NCBI RefSeq assembly: GCF_033568475.1
Contig: NC_133120.1
Span: 81,444,151-81,508,150, forward strand
Length of the DNA: 64,000 nucleotides
Reading direction: 5' to 3'
Source of the DNA: Henckelia pumila
Taxonomy: Eukaryota > Streptophyta > Magnoliopsida > Lamiales > Gesneriaceae
In this document: positions 1 to 11,545 of the stretch, piece by piece
How the letters are laid out: every line of letters begins with the position of its first letter
Numbering within the stretch: position 1 is the first letter of the stretch
Made by a program: the position numbers and the translations under genes
The notes under the pieces: generated by a model
What the model was told of the DNA's origin: nothing
Database searches by the model: none
The model's input: the letters and a program-made list of their open reading frames with translations, nothing else

Positions 1-373
1 TTTCGAATACAGGAGAGAGCAATAATTTGTGTTTAATACAGAATAATAATGTACACTTGTTTCTTGTTTCCATGTTAGACTTTAATCTAATATGGATGTC
101 ATTTGAGATATACCATAAATTCAGTAATGGATTTGTGGACCATGAAATTTGGAGAAAGAATTATTGAAAATCGATTGCATCAAAATTCTTCTAGCAATAG
201 TCTTCCAAATTGAAGTAAAATATGTCAACGCTGATGTAAATGTTTTGATTTGGATAGAGAGTAGACTTTTATTTAAAGTCAGCTGAGCCGAGTACATTTT
301 TCCAATAATAGCCATTGAAATTTCTAATTTTTTCTTAAGCAATATCACTTTCATTATGTTCTTCTAAATTTCA

Positions 374-432
<59 letters not shown>

Positions 433-1525
433 GAGAGTAAAGAGTTCCATAAAATCGAATATTAGGAGAATGAATTATATGTACTGACTCTCCAATCATT
501 GCGCACTTTGTGCTGTGTCGTCAGCATGAAATTAATCGGGCTATATAAAGGCCCGTTTTAAATTGGTCCTGATACGAATAAGCCTTTCACAATTGAATTT
601 GGCCAACTAAGTAGAAGTCAAAGGACTAGTCACTTCTCTGTGAAGTTAATAATATTGGGCCTTATATTCAAATATCTTGTGTACAGCCCCATTTAGACCG
701 CTTGAGGTTATCTATTGGACTGCGTTTTTTCGGGCTTGGAGCAATACCAGCGGGTTCGATAAGGACCCTGCTTCTTTCTTTTTCTTTTTGCTTTTTCTTT
801 TTTCGAGATCTTATTATTTTGCACTTGTTTGTTTTAATTTGTTTTTAAATAGTACAAATATAATCTTGATCTAAATTATTATAAATATATTAAGTAATTG
901 TTCGCACTACAAACGAGACTTTAGTGTTGATTCAAGACATGCTTATTTTGAGCAGACGAATAACAAATACAAATTTTAAATTTACCTAAATAAATTAAAA
1001 AACTACCCGCGAACAAAAGAAATTAATCTCAAAGTCTCAACCTTAATCTTTGGGCTAAGACCTCATCGACTGATTTTTTTTTTAAGTTTTAATTGTGGAG
1101 CGAGCGTATCACCTATCATCATTGTTATTATTGCAATTTATTCAGACATATTTTATTCACACAGTTTGGATTCCCCTAACAATATTTTTAGATGTCTCTA
1201 CCTCGCTGCAAACGCTTCCTCAAGATCAAAGATAAAGATGAGATAAGAATGCGGGTTCATCTCGTCCAGTTTTACGCCCTTACCCGATAACTATAGACTC
1301 ATAGAGTTCCCCCACGAACACATCATCCTGCTGTGGCGGTGCGTGACATGCAACTCTTGCTTTTACTTGCGCGCGGAGGACATGAGCCCAATGCGCAAAC
1401 CCATATATTTTTACGAAAATTTCTTAAAATAATGAAAAGCTAATTAGAAAGATCATTGTAAGTATGTAAAGATAGTTGAAGATTAATAAAATAATATATT
1501 TTTAAAATTTTGAAAGCATTTTATG
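1..1525. other. intergenic, AT-rich, no gene supported
   Basis: Short open frames occur on both strands, but none has a recognisable domain, a splice-compatible continuation or coding-like composition. The only clear structure is the AAT trinucleotide tract at 374-432. Confidence 0.6.
374..432. repeat. (AAT)n microsatellite
   Basis: About 19 uninterrupted AAT units, a typical plant simple-sequence repeat in AT-rich spacer DNA and likely to vary in length between individuals. Confidence 0.95.
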
Positions 1526-1533
1526 TTTAACAA

Positions 1534-2362
1534 TAAGGGTGGAATAGGGTCGCGATCCGTCCCGTAACTTTAATACCCAATTCCCGTCCCGAAAAAATCG
1601 GAAAATTTTTTTCTCTCGATCTTGTACCCGACACATTTCATGATCCGAATATATTCGAGATCCCGTCAGGTAAAGAGAGGAAATCCTGAATATGTCTTCA
1701 TTTTCAAGATTTCGTAAAAAAAAAAACAAAAAAATTGTGATTATTTTATAAAAAATACTATTCAGAAAATTATATTTTCAAATAAAAAATAATGATTTAA
1801 CTTAAAACATATAATATTAAAATATTCCGGATAATATTTCAAAGTTTTGTCAAAAGAAGAACATCGTAATATGCATCGAATAAATATTAATAAAATATTC
1901 GAATATAAATTACTAGATAAATTTTGTTAAATAGATTGTCAAATTACATATCTTATTATAGTATTGGTTCTAATTAGATAATTATAAATACGAATTAATT
2001 AAATTATTAATTAAATTTTGTTTTCAAAAAATACACAAAAATTGTCATTTCATTATTCTACTATTCGATCATTTCAAAAATAAAAAATTATGTGAATTAT
2101 ATTCACGATTAATTGTTATATGTGTGAAAACACAATAATATTTAGATCAATCTATTAATAAAATATATTATAATATTATTTCGAAACAGGTCGAAAATTC
2201 GGTCGGAATATGATTTTATTCTCAATCCCCCTCCTGATATTAATCGGGACGGGAAAAATCCCGAAAATTCGGATCGAGAAAATGTCGGTAGGGATTTATT
2301 CGTGACGGGAATGGGATGAAATTCGGGAAGGGTCGGGATTTCGAGAATTTTTACCACCCCTA
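1534..2362. mobile_element. hAT-type MITE, 829 bp
   Basis: The left end reads TAAGGGTGG and the right end is the inverse of TAGGGGTGG. The flanks TTTAACAA (1526-1533) and TTTAATAA (2363-2370) form an 8-bp target duplication with one mismatch, the size expected of hAT elements. The ends are rich in a CCCGTCCCG/CGGGACGGG motif that also forms inverted repeats inside. No transposase frame is present, so it is a non-autonomous element. The assignment to hAT rests on target-duplication length and the TAGGG-like termini only. Confidence 0.7.
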
Positions 2363-2370
2363 TTTAATAA

Positions 2371-2769
2371 TACTTGAAAATAAATTAAATTGTCGGTAGG
2401 GATTTATTCGTGACGGGAATGGGATTAAATTTGTATATCTGGGATAATTATATTTTTTGAATATAATTATTAATATATTTATAAAATTTTAATTTATTTG
2501 TTTGGTTTTTTTGTGTGTAAGATTAAAAGTTGGACTATCGAGTTTTTTTCAAAATTGCCTCCGATCACTGTATAAGCCTATGAAAAATGAGAATGACCTA
2601 ATCTCTTTTGACATCTTCAGTTCTTCTCCTTTTTCTCCACGGGTTGGTTAAAAAAATAGGACTCCCTTGGGTATTATTTAAATAATAAGGATCTTGACTT
2701 TTTTTTTAAAAAAAAAGGAGTTAACTGTCCATACACTTTTTTCAACATAAAAAATAATAAACCAAAAAA
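2371..2769. other. intergenic; contains a 35-bp copy of MITE interior
   Basis: No gene is seen. Bases 2391-2425 repeat bases 2283-2317 of the adjacent MITE exactly, so a fragment of the MITE was copied just outside its right target duplication. The rest is AT-rich, with short A and T runs near 2700-2720. Confidence 0.6.
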
Positions 2770-3275
2770 AATTGGGTCGACTAACCAAGACAGCAAAGTT
2801 GGTCGACCCAAACTTAAAAAAATGCTTGGTCGACCCAAGCATTCATTGTGCTTGGGTCGACCAAGCACATTTCTTGGGTTGACCCAAGCATTTAAATGCT
2901 TGGGTTGACCATAAACCCAAGCATGTATGGTCGACCCAAGCATATTGGGTCGACCCAAGCATGGTCGACCCAAACAAAAGCTGGGTCGACCCAAATATTT
3001 TTTTTGGGTCAACCTAAGGGGTTGACCCAAACATATGCTTGGTCGACCCAAATAAAAGCTGGGTTGACCCAAGCATTTTTTTTGGGTCAACCCAAACTAC
3101 CCAAGCATATGCTTGGGTCAACCCACAAGCATATTCTTGGTTGACCCAAACAAAATCTGGGTCGACCCAAGCATTTTTTTTTTTGTCAACCCAAGTTTGG
3201 GTTGACCCAAGCTTGTGCTCCGTAAAAGCCTGGGTCGACCAGGCACAATTGATGCTTGGTTAACCCAAGTTTGAG
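2770..3275. repeat. palindrome array, core GGGTCGACCC
   Basis: About 22 copies of a 10-16 bp palindrome (core TTGGGTCGACCCAA) are spaced roughly 15-40 bp apart, linked by AAGCAT and AAACAAAAGC-type spacers. By eye 11 cores keep GTCGAC, six read GTTGAC, four GTCAAC and one GTTAAC. These are the CG-to-TG, CG-to-CA and double changes expected from deamination of methylated CpG on either strand. Open frames across it encode only low-complexity repeats of Gly-Arg-Pro or Trp-Val-Asp type and are not genes. Decayed copies recur at 4484-4560, and two near-perfect copies lie at 15160-15195. Confidence 0.85.
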
Positions 3276-3282
3276 TCTTGTG

Positions 3283-4310
3283 AAATTAACGGATTCATGT
3301 GTTAATACATGTATAATTATATAACATAATTATGATATTAGTTGATTCATATGTTAAAACATTTACGATTATAGAACATACTTCCTAAATTATTGGATTC
3401 ATATGTTAAAATATGTATCATTGTAGAACATAATTGTGAAATTAACGGATTCTTATGTTAAAACATATATCATTATAGAATACATTTGTGAAATTAGCGG
3501 ATTCATGTGTTAAAACACGTACGGTTATATCACATACTTGTCAAATTAGCGGATTCATATGTTAAAATATGTACGATTATATAATATAGTTGTGAAATAA
3601 TTGGATTCATATATTATGTATCATTATAGAACATGCTTGTGATATTAACATATTCATATGTTAAAACATTTACGATTATATAACATATTTGTGAAATTAA
3701 CGGATTCATATGTTAAAATATATATGATTCTATGTCAACATACTTGTAACATTAGCGGATTCATATGTTAAAATATGTACGATTTTAGAACATATTTGTG
3801 AAATTAGTAAATTCATATGTTAAAACATGTACGATTATAGAACATGCTCGTGGATTGTTGAAATATTTACAATTATCAATGAACATTGGACAAAATGGTG
3901 TAATTATGAGTCAAAATTATATAATTATCGGTCAAACTTATATAATTATCAATAATCTTTGTATATCTCGAGTCAAATATCAATCCGCGGATTATAGGTC
4001 AACATACTTGTGAAATTATTGGATTCATATGTTATAACATGTATGATTATGAATCAACATACTTGTGAAATAAGTGGATTCATATGTTAAAACATGTACA
4101 ATCATATAACATACTTGTGAAATTAGTTGATTCATATGTTAAAACATGGACGATTATAGAACATACTCGTGACATTATTGGATACATTGTTGAAACATGT
4201 ACAATTATCAATGAACATTGGACAAAATTATGTAATTATGAGTCAAAATTATATAATTATCTGTCAAACTTATATAATTATCGACAATCTCTTTCAGGCA
4301 CGGATCTACT
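3283..4310. repeat. 52-bp tandem repeat (satellite-like), left block
   Basis: The motif GATTCATATGTTAAAACATG recurs with an exact 52-bp spacing over many units (starts at 3292, 3344, 3396, 3448, 3500, 3552, 3604). Spacing becomes less regular after about 3700, and short insertions appear. Each unit contains a CATATGTTAAAACATG near-palindrome. The same repeat resumes at 14113-14890 beyond the LTR element, so the array was one block before that insertion. Confidence 0.85.
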
Positions 4311-4565
4311 CATGTAGTTTTATTATCTGAGAGACAGTCTAATAAATATATATCAATGAGGTAGATCAACTATATTCATTTATATATGTATTAAAAATTT
4401 ATATGGTCTAACGTGGTCTATCAAAAAATTTATGTGGTCTACCAAAAAAATTTGTATGTCCTCATTCAAAGCTTTGCAATAGTAGGTTAGACCCAATCAC
4501 ATGCTTACTTGGGTCTGACCATGTGCTTGGGCCGACTCAAACACATGCTTGGGTCTGACCAAGCT
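4311..4565. other. array edge with degenerate palindromes and insertion target
   Basis: AT-rich sequence followed by degenerate relatives of the GGGTCGACCC palindrome (GGGTCTGACC, GGGCCGACTC). It ends with AAGCT at 4561-4565, the left copy of the target duplication of the LTR element that follows. Confidence 0.6.
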
Positions 4566-6283
4566 TGTAAGACCCGAAAATATTAAATTATTAATTATGG
4601 GATTTGAGAATTAAAATTTCATATTATGGGCTAATATTAATTTGAGAAGTTATGGAAATGATAGATTTAATTTCCGAGCCGAAAATATTTAATTTGAGAA
4701 TTTACGGATTTTGCGAATTAAATTCCGAGAATTCTTAAATTAATAGAATAAATATTCGATTTGAATATTTATGAAATTTAAGATTAAATTCCATGTTTTG
4801 GGAATTAACGAAGATTAATTTTGAAGATGAAACCCGACCAGGGGTTGATTTGAAAATATCGAAGATTCGAGGGCTAAAGGGCAAAAGGCCGGGATTATTG
4901 AGTTAATCCGAATTTATTTAATTTTAATCCGAGTATATTTAATTTGGAAATATTTAGAGTTTCGATTTTAATTCTAATATTCTTAAATTATTTTGGATTG
5001 AAATAGAATTAAAACAAAGGCTGAGGACTGAATTGCAATTTACGAAAATTCAGGGACTATATCTGATTTTAATTCACATTATCAGCATGTCAACGTGTAT
5101 AATGGATGTTCATTTCAGAATTTTGAGAACAGAGTGTCGAAGACTTTCCTTTCCTTTTGATTTCCAATTTTCGAAACCCAGTAACTTTTGATCCGCTCGT
5201 CCGATTTCAATTCCGAAAGATGTTCTGGAATCCTTGCGACGAGGGCTTCGATTTGATGTAAGTATTTTGTTCTCTCGGCATGTTTTGAAGAACGAAATTT
5301 GGCAAAGATCAGATTATGACTTGATGTTTGTGTTCTTGAATTCGTATGCCGTTATATATCGAAGCTGGATTGAAAATGAACTAAGGAATGAACTTGTTAT
5401 GATGTCCAGCTTACATTTGATATATTTAGCTGCTGATATGATGAATTGAATGATGAATTCAGTTGATATAAGTGATACGAATAACTGAATTGATTAGAAA
5501 GGAATTCGATACCAAGTCGGTTTTCGATTTTCAATCGCTACAACACCGGTTGATGTTTTGACATCGTTTTGATAGCCTATAACTGAGTTGAGATAGCTGT
5601 TTAGATGTTATGAATGTTATGACATTTTTATTTCTCGATTTCAGTTGAGTTTTGAAGGCTAACGATTCACGACTCCGAGTTGTACCGAATAAGAAGAAGT
5701 TAAAGTTTGAAATGATGTTGATTGAATCTATATTGATGATTTTGATTCAATTCTGAAATGATTGAATAGAATGAAGTTTGATATGCATGTTTTGATGATA
5801 TATTTAAGAGTTTAATAGGAGACTATTGACTCAAGAACCTCAACTTGAAACCGAAAAAGAAATGATGATAGTTGAAGTTGTTCTACCTTGAAGATCGAAT
5901 GTTATTTGAATTAGCAGATTTGCTATGAGTTGTTGTACTTCCTATCCAGATGTGGAATATGACAAACTCGAGAATGAAAGGTATAATGATGACATCATAA
6001 GTTAGGGACTTTGAAACTCAAGAACGACTATTCTTGAGTTGGCCCGCGAAAATCACATACTTGAGATGTTTTGATTTATGTTTGATGTTGTCGATCCATC
6101 GCAGGTAGTGGATCTTTGATTTTGAGTCGATATGATTGTATATTGAATTGATTCTATGCCAAGGTTGCGGTTAACCTTATTTTCTAGCCCGGAATGGCTA
6201 CGATAGATGGATATCCATGTCAAGATCGGATACGAATCTTGATTGCAACGAAGTGATAAGAATCAATTCTTGAGATAAGCGCG

Positions 6284-6293
6284 CTATATAAAT
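6284..6293 (+). promoter_or_regulatory. TATA box in 5' LTR
   Basis: CTATATAAAT stands after a GATAAGCGCG context. The same site is conserved in the 3' LTR at 13264-13273. It is the best core-promoter candidate in the LTR. Confidence 0.6.
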
Positions 6294-6824
6294 TGAAGTC
6301 TTGATTTGAAGTTTGAGTGATATATGCGTTATTTTAACTCTATTCTTGAATTGACATGTTTAGAGTTGATATGAATTTATTTAACGCATTTATATGTCGA
6401 TTATACTGAGAATAATTTCTCACCGGAGTTCATCCGGCTGTTGCTTTGTTTTGTATGTGTGCATTGCAACAGGTGGGGCAGGAGCTTTGTTGAGATGACA
6501 TTGATAGCTCGGGAGAGAGATGTAGCAAGTGTGGACTCGGGTTTATAAGTTAAAGCTAGATATAGTGATAGCATCAAACATAGCAAGAACTTAAGACTTG
6601 AAGTTATTTATGCTATGTTGAATAGCTTGTAGTTTATTTTATCCCTTAAGCTATTCATTTGATGTAATACATGTATGATTTGATGATAGGAACCTGGTAT
6701 ATGAAAGTATGCATGTTCTCGGAATTTATAATATGTTTAGACTCGAATTTTGTTGGTTGATTCATGCCATTGTTACAAGCTTGATAGCAGAAAATGTCTT
6801 CTGATGTTTTCTGGAAATGGTGCC

Positions 6825-7004
6825 CGCTCGATCGGGTGAAGTTCACCGATCGAGCGAGGCCCTTAAATTGAAGGCAGAAAATCGAACATTTTGGGCTCGC
6901 TCGATCGGTAGGTTTTGACCGATCGAGCGAGACCAAAAATGTGCAGACCCGAGAGCATGATTTAATTGCTCGCTCGATCGGCTGACTTTTCCCGATCGAG
7001 CGAG
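6825..7004 (+). promoter_or_regulatory. three CGATCG hairpins in the LTR leader region
   Basis: There are three inverted repeats with related stems. Hairpin 1 is 6825-6856, about 15 bp with one bulged G. Hairpin 2 is 6896-6931, a perfect 14-bp stem CTCGCTCGATCGGT with an 8-base loop. Hairpin 3 is 6969-7004, a perfect 13-bp stem with a 10-base loop. All stems are intact in the other LTR (13805-13836, 13876-13911, 13949-13984) although neighbouring bases and one loop base differ. They would lie in the RNA leader just before the primer-binding site, where retroelements carry packaging and dimerisation signals. That role is inferred. Confidence 0.7.
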
Positions 7005-7134
7005 GCTCTGAAATTTTTAAAAAAAATAAAATTTTCTGCTCTTGATTTATTATTCTTTAATTATTTGATTAATTGTTTAATTAATCATTAGCTGCCCTAA
7101 AACGAGATTAGCAACCCGAGGTCCCCACAACAGG

Positions 7135-7146
7135 TGGTATCAGAGC
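7135..7146 (+). promoter_or_regulatory. primer-binding site, initiator tRNA-Met
   Basis: TGGTATCAGAGC is the standard plant retrotransposon complement to the 3' end of initiator tRNA-Met. It begins five bases after the 5' LTR end. Confidence 0.95.
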
Positions 7147-10100
7147 ATAAGTTTCTTGGACTGAGATAGAAGCTGAGCGGGGTAGATTGAGTCACATGCA
7201 TTTATAGTATTGCATGATTATGCATTACTCGATTTGATGATTCGATAATTTGATAAATTGCATGTGAGCGTGATCTATCTTTGAAATTCAACTGCCTGAT
7301 TTACTGATTAGTAAATTTTTGAATTTCTTACTTATTTGTTATAAGATTTTCCCCGAGTGATGTAAGCACCTAGAATCAAATAGAACAGTGTTCTTTGGGT
7401 GATGTAAGCACCCCAGACTGACGAACTAGTATGGTCAGGCTGAACAGAATGGTATGGTCAGACTAAACATAACAGTATTGCTCAGCTGAAAGAAGTATCT
7501 CTGATTGAACAGAACAGAATATCAGCGAATGAATAGATGTTATTGCAGAAGAAGTTGGCCTAAAGAACTTGATCAGTCGTTCAGATACCTGAAAGATACA
7601 GATGAATGACGTATCAGATTGACTGTCTACCAACTTCGAAACCTAGCAACCAGCTGATAGATTCTAATGAAGAAATTCCGACAGAACAGAGGTATATTTA
7701 TTTGTTAGTAAGTGCTTAGAATAGAGTTTTGATTAACAGTTCTTTGCCACAACAGATAGAAATGATGAGAAATAAAATATACCCTCTAGAAGCTGAATAG
7801 TTTGAATATTGAGGAATGCCTTATTAGACTTTTCAAGCCTATTACGATTATTTGAATTGTAAATGATGAAAAGCTCAAGATTGAGTGAATTATTTAATGG
7901 CTTGAATTCAAAGAATATGTTTGATTAACTGTTGACGATTGAAATATTTTATGAAATATATAGCCTTGTCTAATAGAACTGAAGCTAAATGATGAGACAA
8001 AAGGAATGAAATTGTAAAGATGCTACAGTGTGTGAGATAAACACAAATTTAGCCACAATTTCTATTCCAGAACAGATATGAAGTGACTGATATGAAAGTA
8101 ATTCTCTAACTCTAGCGAACCGAGACAGATTAGTTTAGTTCTGAATGCAGAGTATGTTAGAGATTAGTGCACTTATTGTGAAGGGAGATATCTCAATAAG
8201 CAGTGTAAAAAAAATTTAGGCAGATGTGTTAGAATCTATTCGAAGAAACATAGATTCTAAGAAAATTCGAATGAAAAACAGTTCCAGAAGTATACAGAGG
8301 ATCAAACAAAATTGCACTTGGAAATGAGATTTGCAGGTAACATATTTATTTGTTTTAACCTGTTTATATTATTGGTGCAAGAGATATTTGATAGCTGAAG
8401 CTTATTATATGATCACCTCTGTATCAGAAAAGAGACTGTGTGAATTGAACTGAAGAATGGAACTATTGCTTCGATGAACTGAAATTGAACATGATTTTGT
8501 TCATATTGAAATATCTGTTTATGTTGCATGATAGATGATGATGCAATAATCGAATACAGATTAGTAGAAGAATTGATGATAAAAAGCGATTAAATTAGAT
8601 CAGTAAGAACATAATGTGCAATTGAATATGATGATATAGAATCTCGAATTAAGATTCTATGATTTCGGGTTGATATATGATGTTTGATTACAGAAGTATG
8701 CCGAAATAAATATATTCAATGCACTAGATATGTTCATGATCTAAACCAGAATGGAAAGATATGCCGATGAGTAGAGATTGCAGAGATATATTTCAGTAAG
8801 ATTCTGAACTTGAGTTTAAGTTGTGAACTGGAATTTATCAGAGAATTGATGAGTTTATGAAGTGAATACTGCTTTTGAGGTTTACAAAATAGATGATGAT
8901 ATGAAAATCAGTTACATATGAGTCTTTTATTTGATTTTACTGAAGTTATTACATCATAAAATCATGATTTTTGAAATTCTTGATATTGATTTTGAGGTTT
9001 TGGTACCGACCTCAATCGATTTTGATTGACTCTTATTTTTTATAGAGTCTGGTTTGATCTACTCGTCTTGAGTTGAGATGCTAGTGAGTTGTTTTCACTT
9101 AGCATATTGTCATTCATATTATTGTTCTGTGGATGACCTTGACTTAAGTAAGTTCTCTTGATTATGAATTTCAAGAGTTACTGATTGGTTGATGTATACA
9201 TTCAGTATATTATAATATTTTTGAACTCGTAACTGATAGAATTTCCAATTGAGATTTGAGAAATAGAACGAAGAGAAGAGATGAATGTGTGATTGATTGA
9301 TCTTTTGAATTTATGTGCTTGAAGTATCGAGATAGATACGAAAACAGTCCGAATTGCTGTAATCCAAATTAAGTGAGAATTGATTTTGAAGGATTAAAGC
9401 ACATTGAGACGAGATCAAGTTATTAGAATTTAATTGAGAAATAGAAATGAAGAATGAAACAGGCATTCGATCAATGATTTTAGATTTTTGTGTATTTTGG
9501 TTTGAATATTCAGATGAATATATGACCAATCGAAATGATTTTTGATTGAAAGCAATCCAGAACTGTTTAGAAGATGAAAGAAACACAGAAAGTAAACTGA
9601 AGCGATGAGAATTCAGTATAGAATGCCATATAGAGATATGAATTGAAGCCTCAGATCAGAATGAATGAATTCTATTATGATTGATTATCTGATTGTAATT
9701 GATATTTCTGAAAAGAAATATCAGAGTTTGAAGAAAATGCACGACAATGAATTCAATATTCATCCGATAATTGTTTTATCAGACGATAAAGCAAATAGAA
9801 GTAACAGAATTAGTACGTTTTCGAAGTTAAACGTATAGAGAGTTTCTGATAAAGTTGCAAATCATTGACCAGATTAGTTCAGTGATAGTTAGAAACTCCA
9901 GAATTGTTATGAGAGTATGATTTGAAAGAATATTTTGCGAAACTACCATGATGAAACAGTATAGACGATGTAAACAGGTGGTAGTTATGAACAGATTTAT
10001 TGAAATTACTGTATACAATGATCTGTCTGTATGATCAAATCACTGAATTGTGATTAGAGTCGTTGCAATAAGAACAGTAAGCTACGAAAAAATGTTTCAG

Positions 10101-11533
10101 ATTGAAACATTTGGTTTACTATTAAATTGTAATACAGCTGATCAGAAGACTTTGAGTACTTTTTGAGGTAAAGGTACAAAATATTATTGTTGAATTGGAA
10201 GAATAGTCAGAGAAGATGAATTGAATTTCGAGAATGAAATTTTATCTGACATGATACCGATTATCAACAGTTCTGAATACGTTGAAATCTGTGAATACAG
10301 CATAAACTCTGATTACAAAATAATCCGAATAGACTAATCAGATATGTGGACTACACTGTATGAGATGTGAATAACAGCTATCGATTCAGATCTGTGAAGA
10401 AGATAGAGACACGATGAATTACAGGAATGATAAAAATCTATTCAGGATTAAGACTTTAGATTTATTCGATAGAATGTGGCATCGATTGATTGATTGATGT
10501 TTTGAGAGTTGGTTATATGTGATTGCATTATACCAATTGTCGATTGATGGATTATCTGAGTTGATTTTTCGGATATTGAGAATATTCTCAGAACTTTGAT
10601 ACCTGATTCGGTATTACTTGTCTTGATGTGTTGCCACTTGATGATTACAATTCCTGTAACAGCTAATGAATCGATTTTGAGATAGTGTTATGATGATATG
10701 ATGAAAAGGAATCCGATTTCTTTGTGTTGGAATGATACTACTGAAGTATATGATATCAGATCAGACATGATTTGTTGACAGCAGATCAAATTTGATTTGA
10801 GGAATACAAGGATGATGAATATGAATCTGTATGGAATGAAAGCAGAGAAGATGAGCCAGAATTAGTAATTGAATGATAGATATAACTTTTGAAGCTGAAA
10901 TTGATTAGTTAAGTGGAAAAGTTATTCTTGAAACATCATTCAATTCAGAATAGAGAAAGAGCAGAGTTTAATTTACAGATTCAGAATGTGACGATGAATA
11001 ATGATTTTGAAACGATGAACTGAAGAACAGTGTAGACTTGAGTTATGTTCTATACTATGTATAGAATGATATAGAGAAAGAATCAAGTCGTCACCAAAGC
11101 TGAATTGAACTGAATGACATGTCAGACGGAATTGATGATTGTATTGACAGAATGTATTCTTTTCAGCTGAATAAGTTCAGTATCTAAGTGAGAGTGAAAG
11201 AAGTATCAGTAGATTCTTCTTATGTACTTCATTCAGATGAGATAGATATTGACGAGATTCTGAGTTAAGTCAATTATTCGACAAATCCTTTATTGAATAA
11301 AGAAACAGCTCAGAACAAAGTCGTTTCAATGACTTAAAGTACAACTGAATAGATACTGATTACAAGAGAATAGAAGCAGATTCGAAGTAATAATCTGACA
11401 AGAGATTGAAAGATGAAGTGAGATACGAAATGCAGAGTGGATGATTGAAGTGAGAATCACTTCAGATAATCATTCAGTCAATTAGATTTGATATTTCGGA
11501 TGAATACGATTTCGAGGACGAAATCATTTCTTA
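7147..11533 (+). pseudogene. decayed gag-pol-like interior, no open frame
   Basis: All forward frames are broken by frequent stops. Two relics are suggestive. At 8168-8206 a frame reads C-T-Y-C followed by a second Cys in the spacing of a gag zinc knuckle, with the His changed to Tyr and one residue missing. Near 8370-8405 the DNA resembles a retroviral-type protease active-site region (GGTGCAAGA followed by TTTGATAGCTGAAGC). The last codons before the polypurine tract read YDFEDEIIS. The strand is purine-rich and C-poor, consistent with long-term C-to-T loss. No reverse transcriptase motif could be recognised. Confidence 0.45.
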
Positions 11534-11544
11534 GAGGGGAGGAA
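11534..11544 (+). promoter_or_regulatory. polypurine tract
   Basis: GAGGGGAGGAA stands one base before the 3' LTR and would prime plus-strand DNA synthesis. Confidence 0.85.
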
Positions 11545-11545
11545 T

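Larger units (their letters stand above)
4566..7129 (+). repeat. 5' LTR of the non-autonomous element
   Basis: It starts TG, ends CA, and is matched by 11546-14107. It contains a TATA box (6284-6293), so transcription probably starts near 6315. That leaves a transcribed R-U5 portion of about 800 bases, with three hairpins near its end (6825-7004). Short open frames inside it recur in the other LTR and are not genes. Confidence 0.92.

Noticed and set aside
121..354. 77-codon minus-strand frame at the left edge
   Set aside because: No recognisable motif, AT-driven composition, and no flanking exon.
2674..3263. Open frames of 74-138 codons on both strands in the palindrome array
   Set aside because: They translate the repeat unit over and over, on both strands at once, with no homology expected; an effect of the repeat.
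3283..4310. Regular repeats that could suggest a CRISPR array
   Set aside because: The units are contiguous 52-bp tandem copies without unique spacers, in a plant nuclear context.
5234..6936. Open frames of 60-93 codons recurring at 12247-13916
   Set aside because: They lie in the two LTRs of one element and are repeated only because the LTRs are.
7135..7146. tRNA-like sequence TGGTATCAGAGC, also at 28321-28335
   Set aside because: It is the retrotransposon primer-binding site; no cloverleaf surrounds it.
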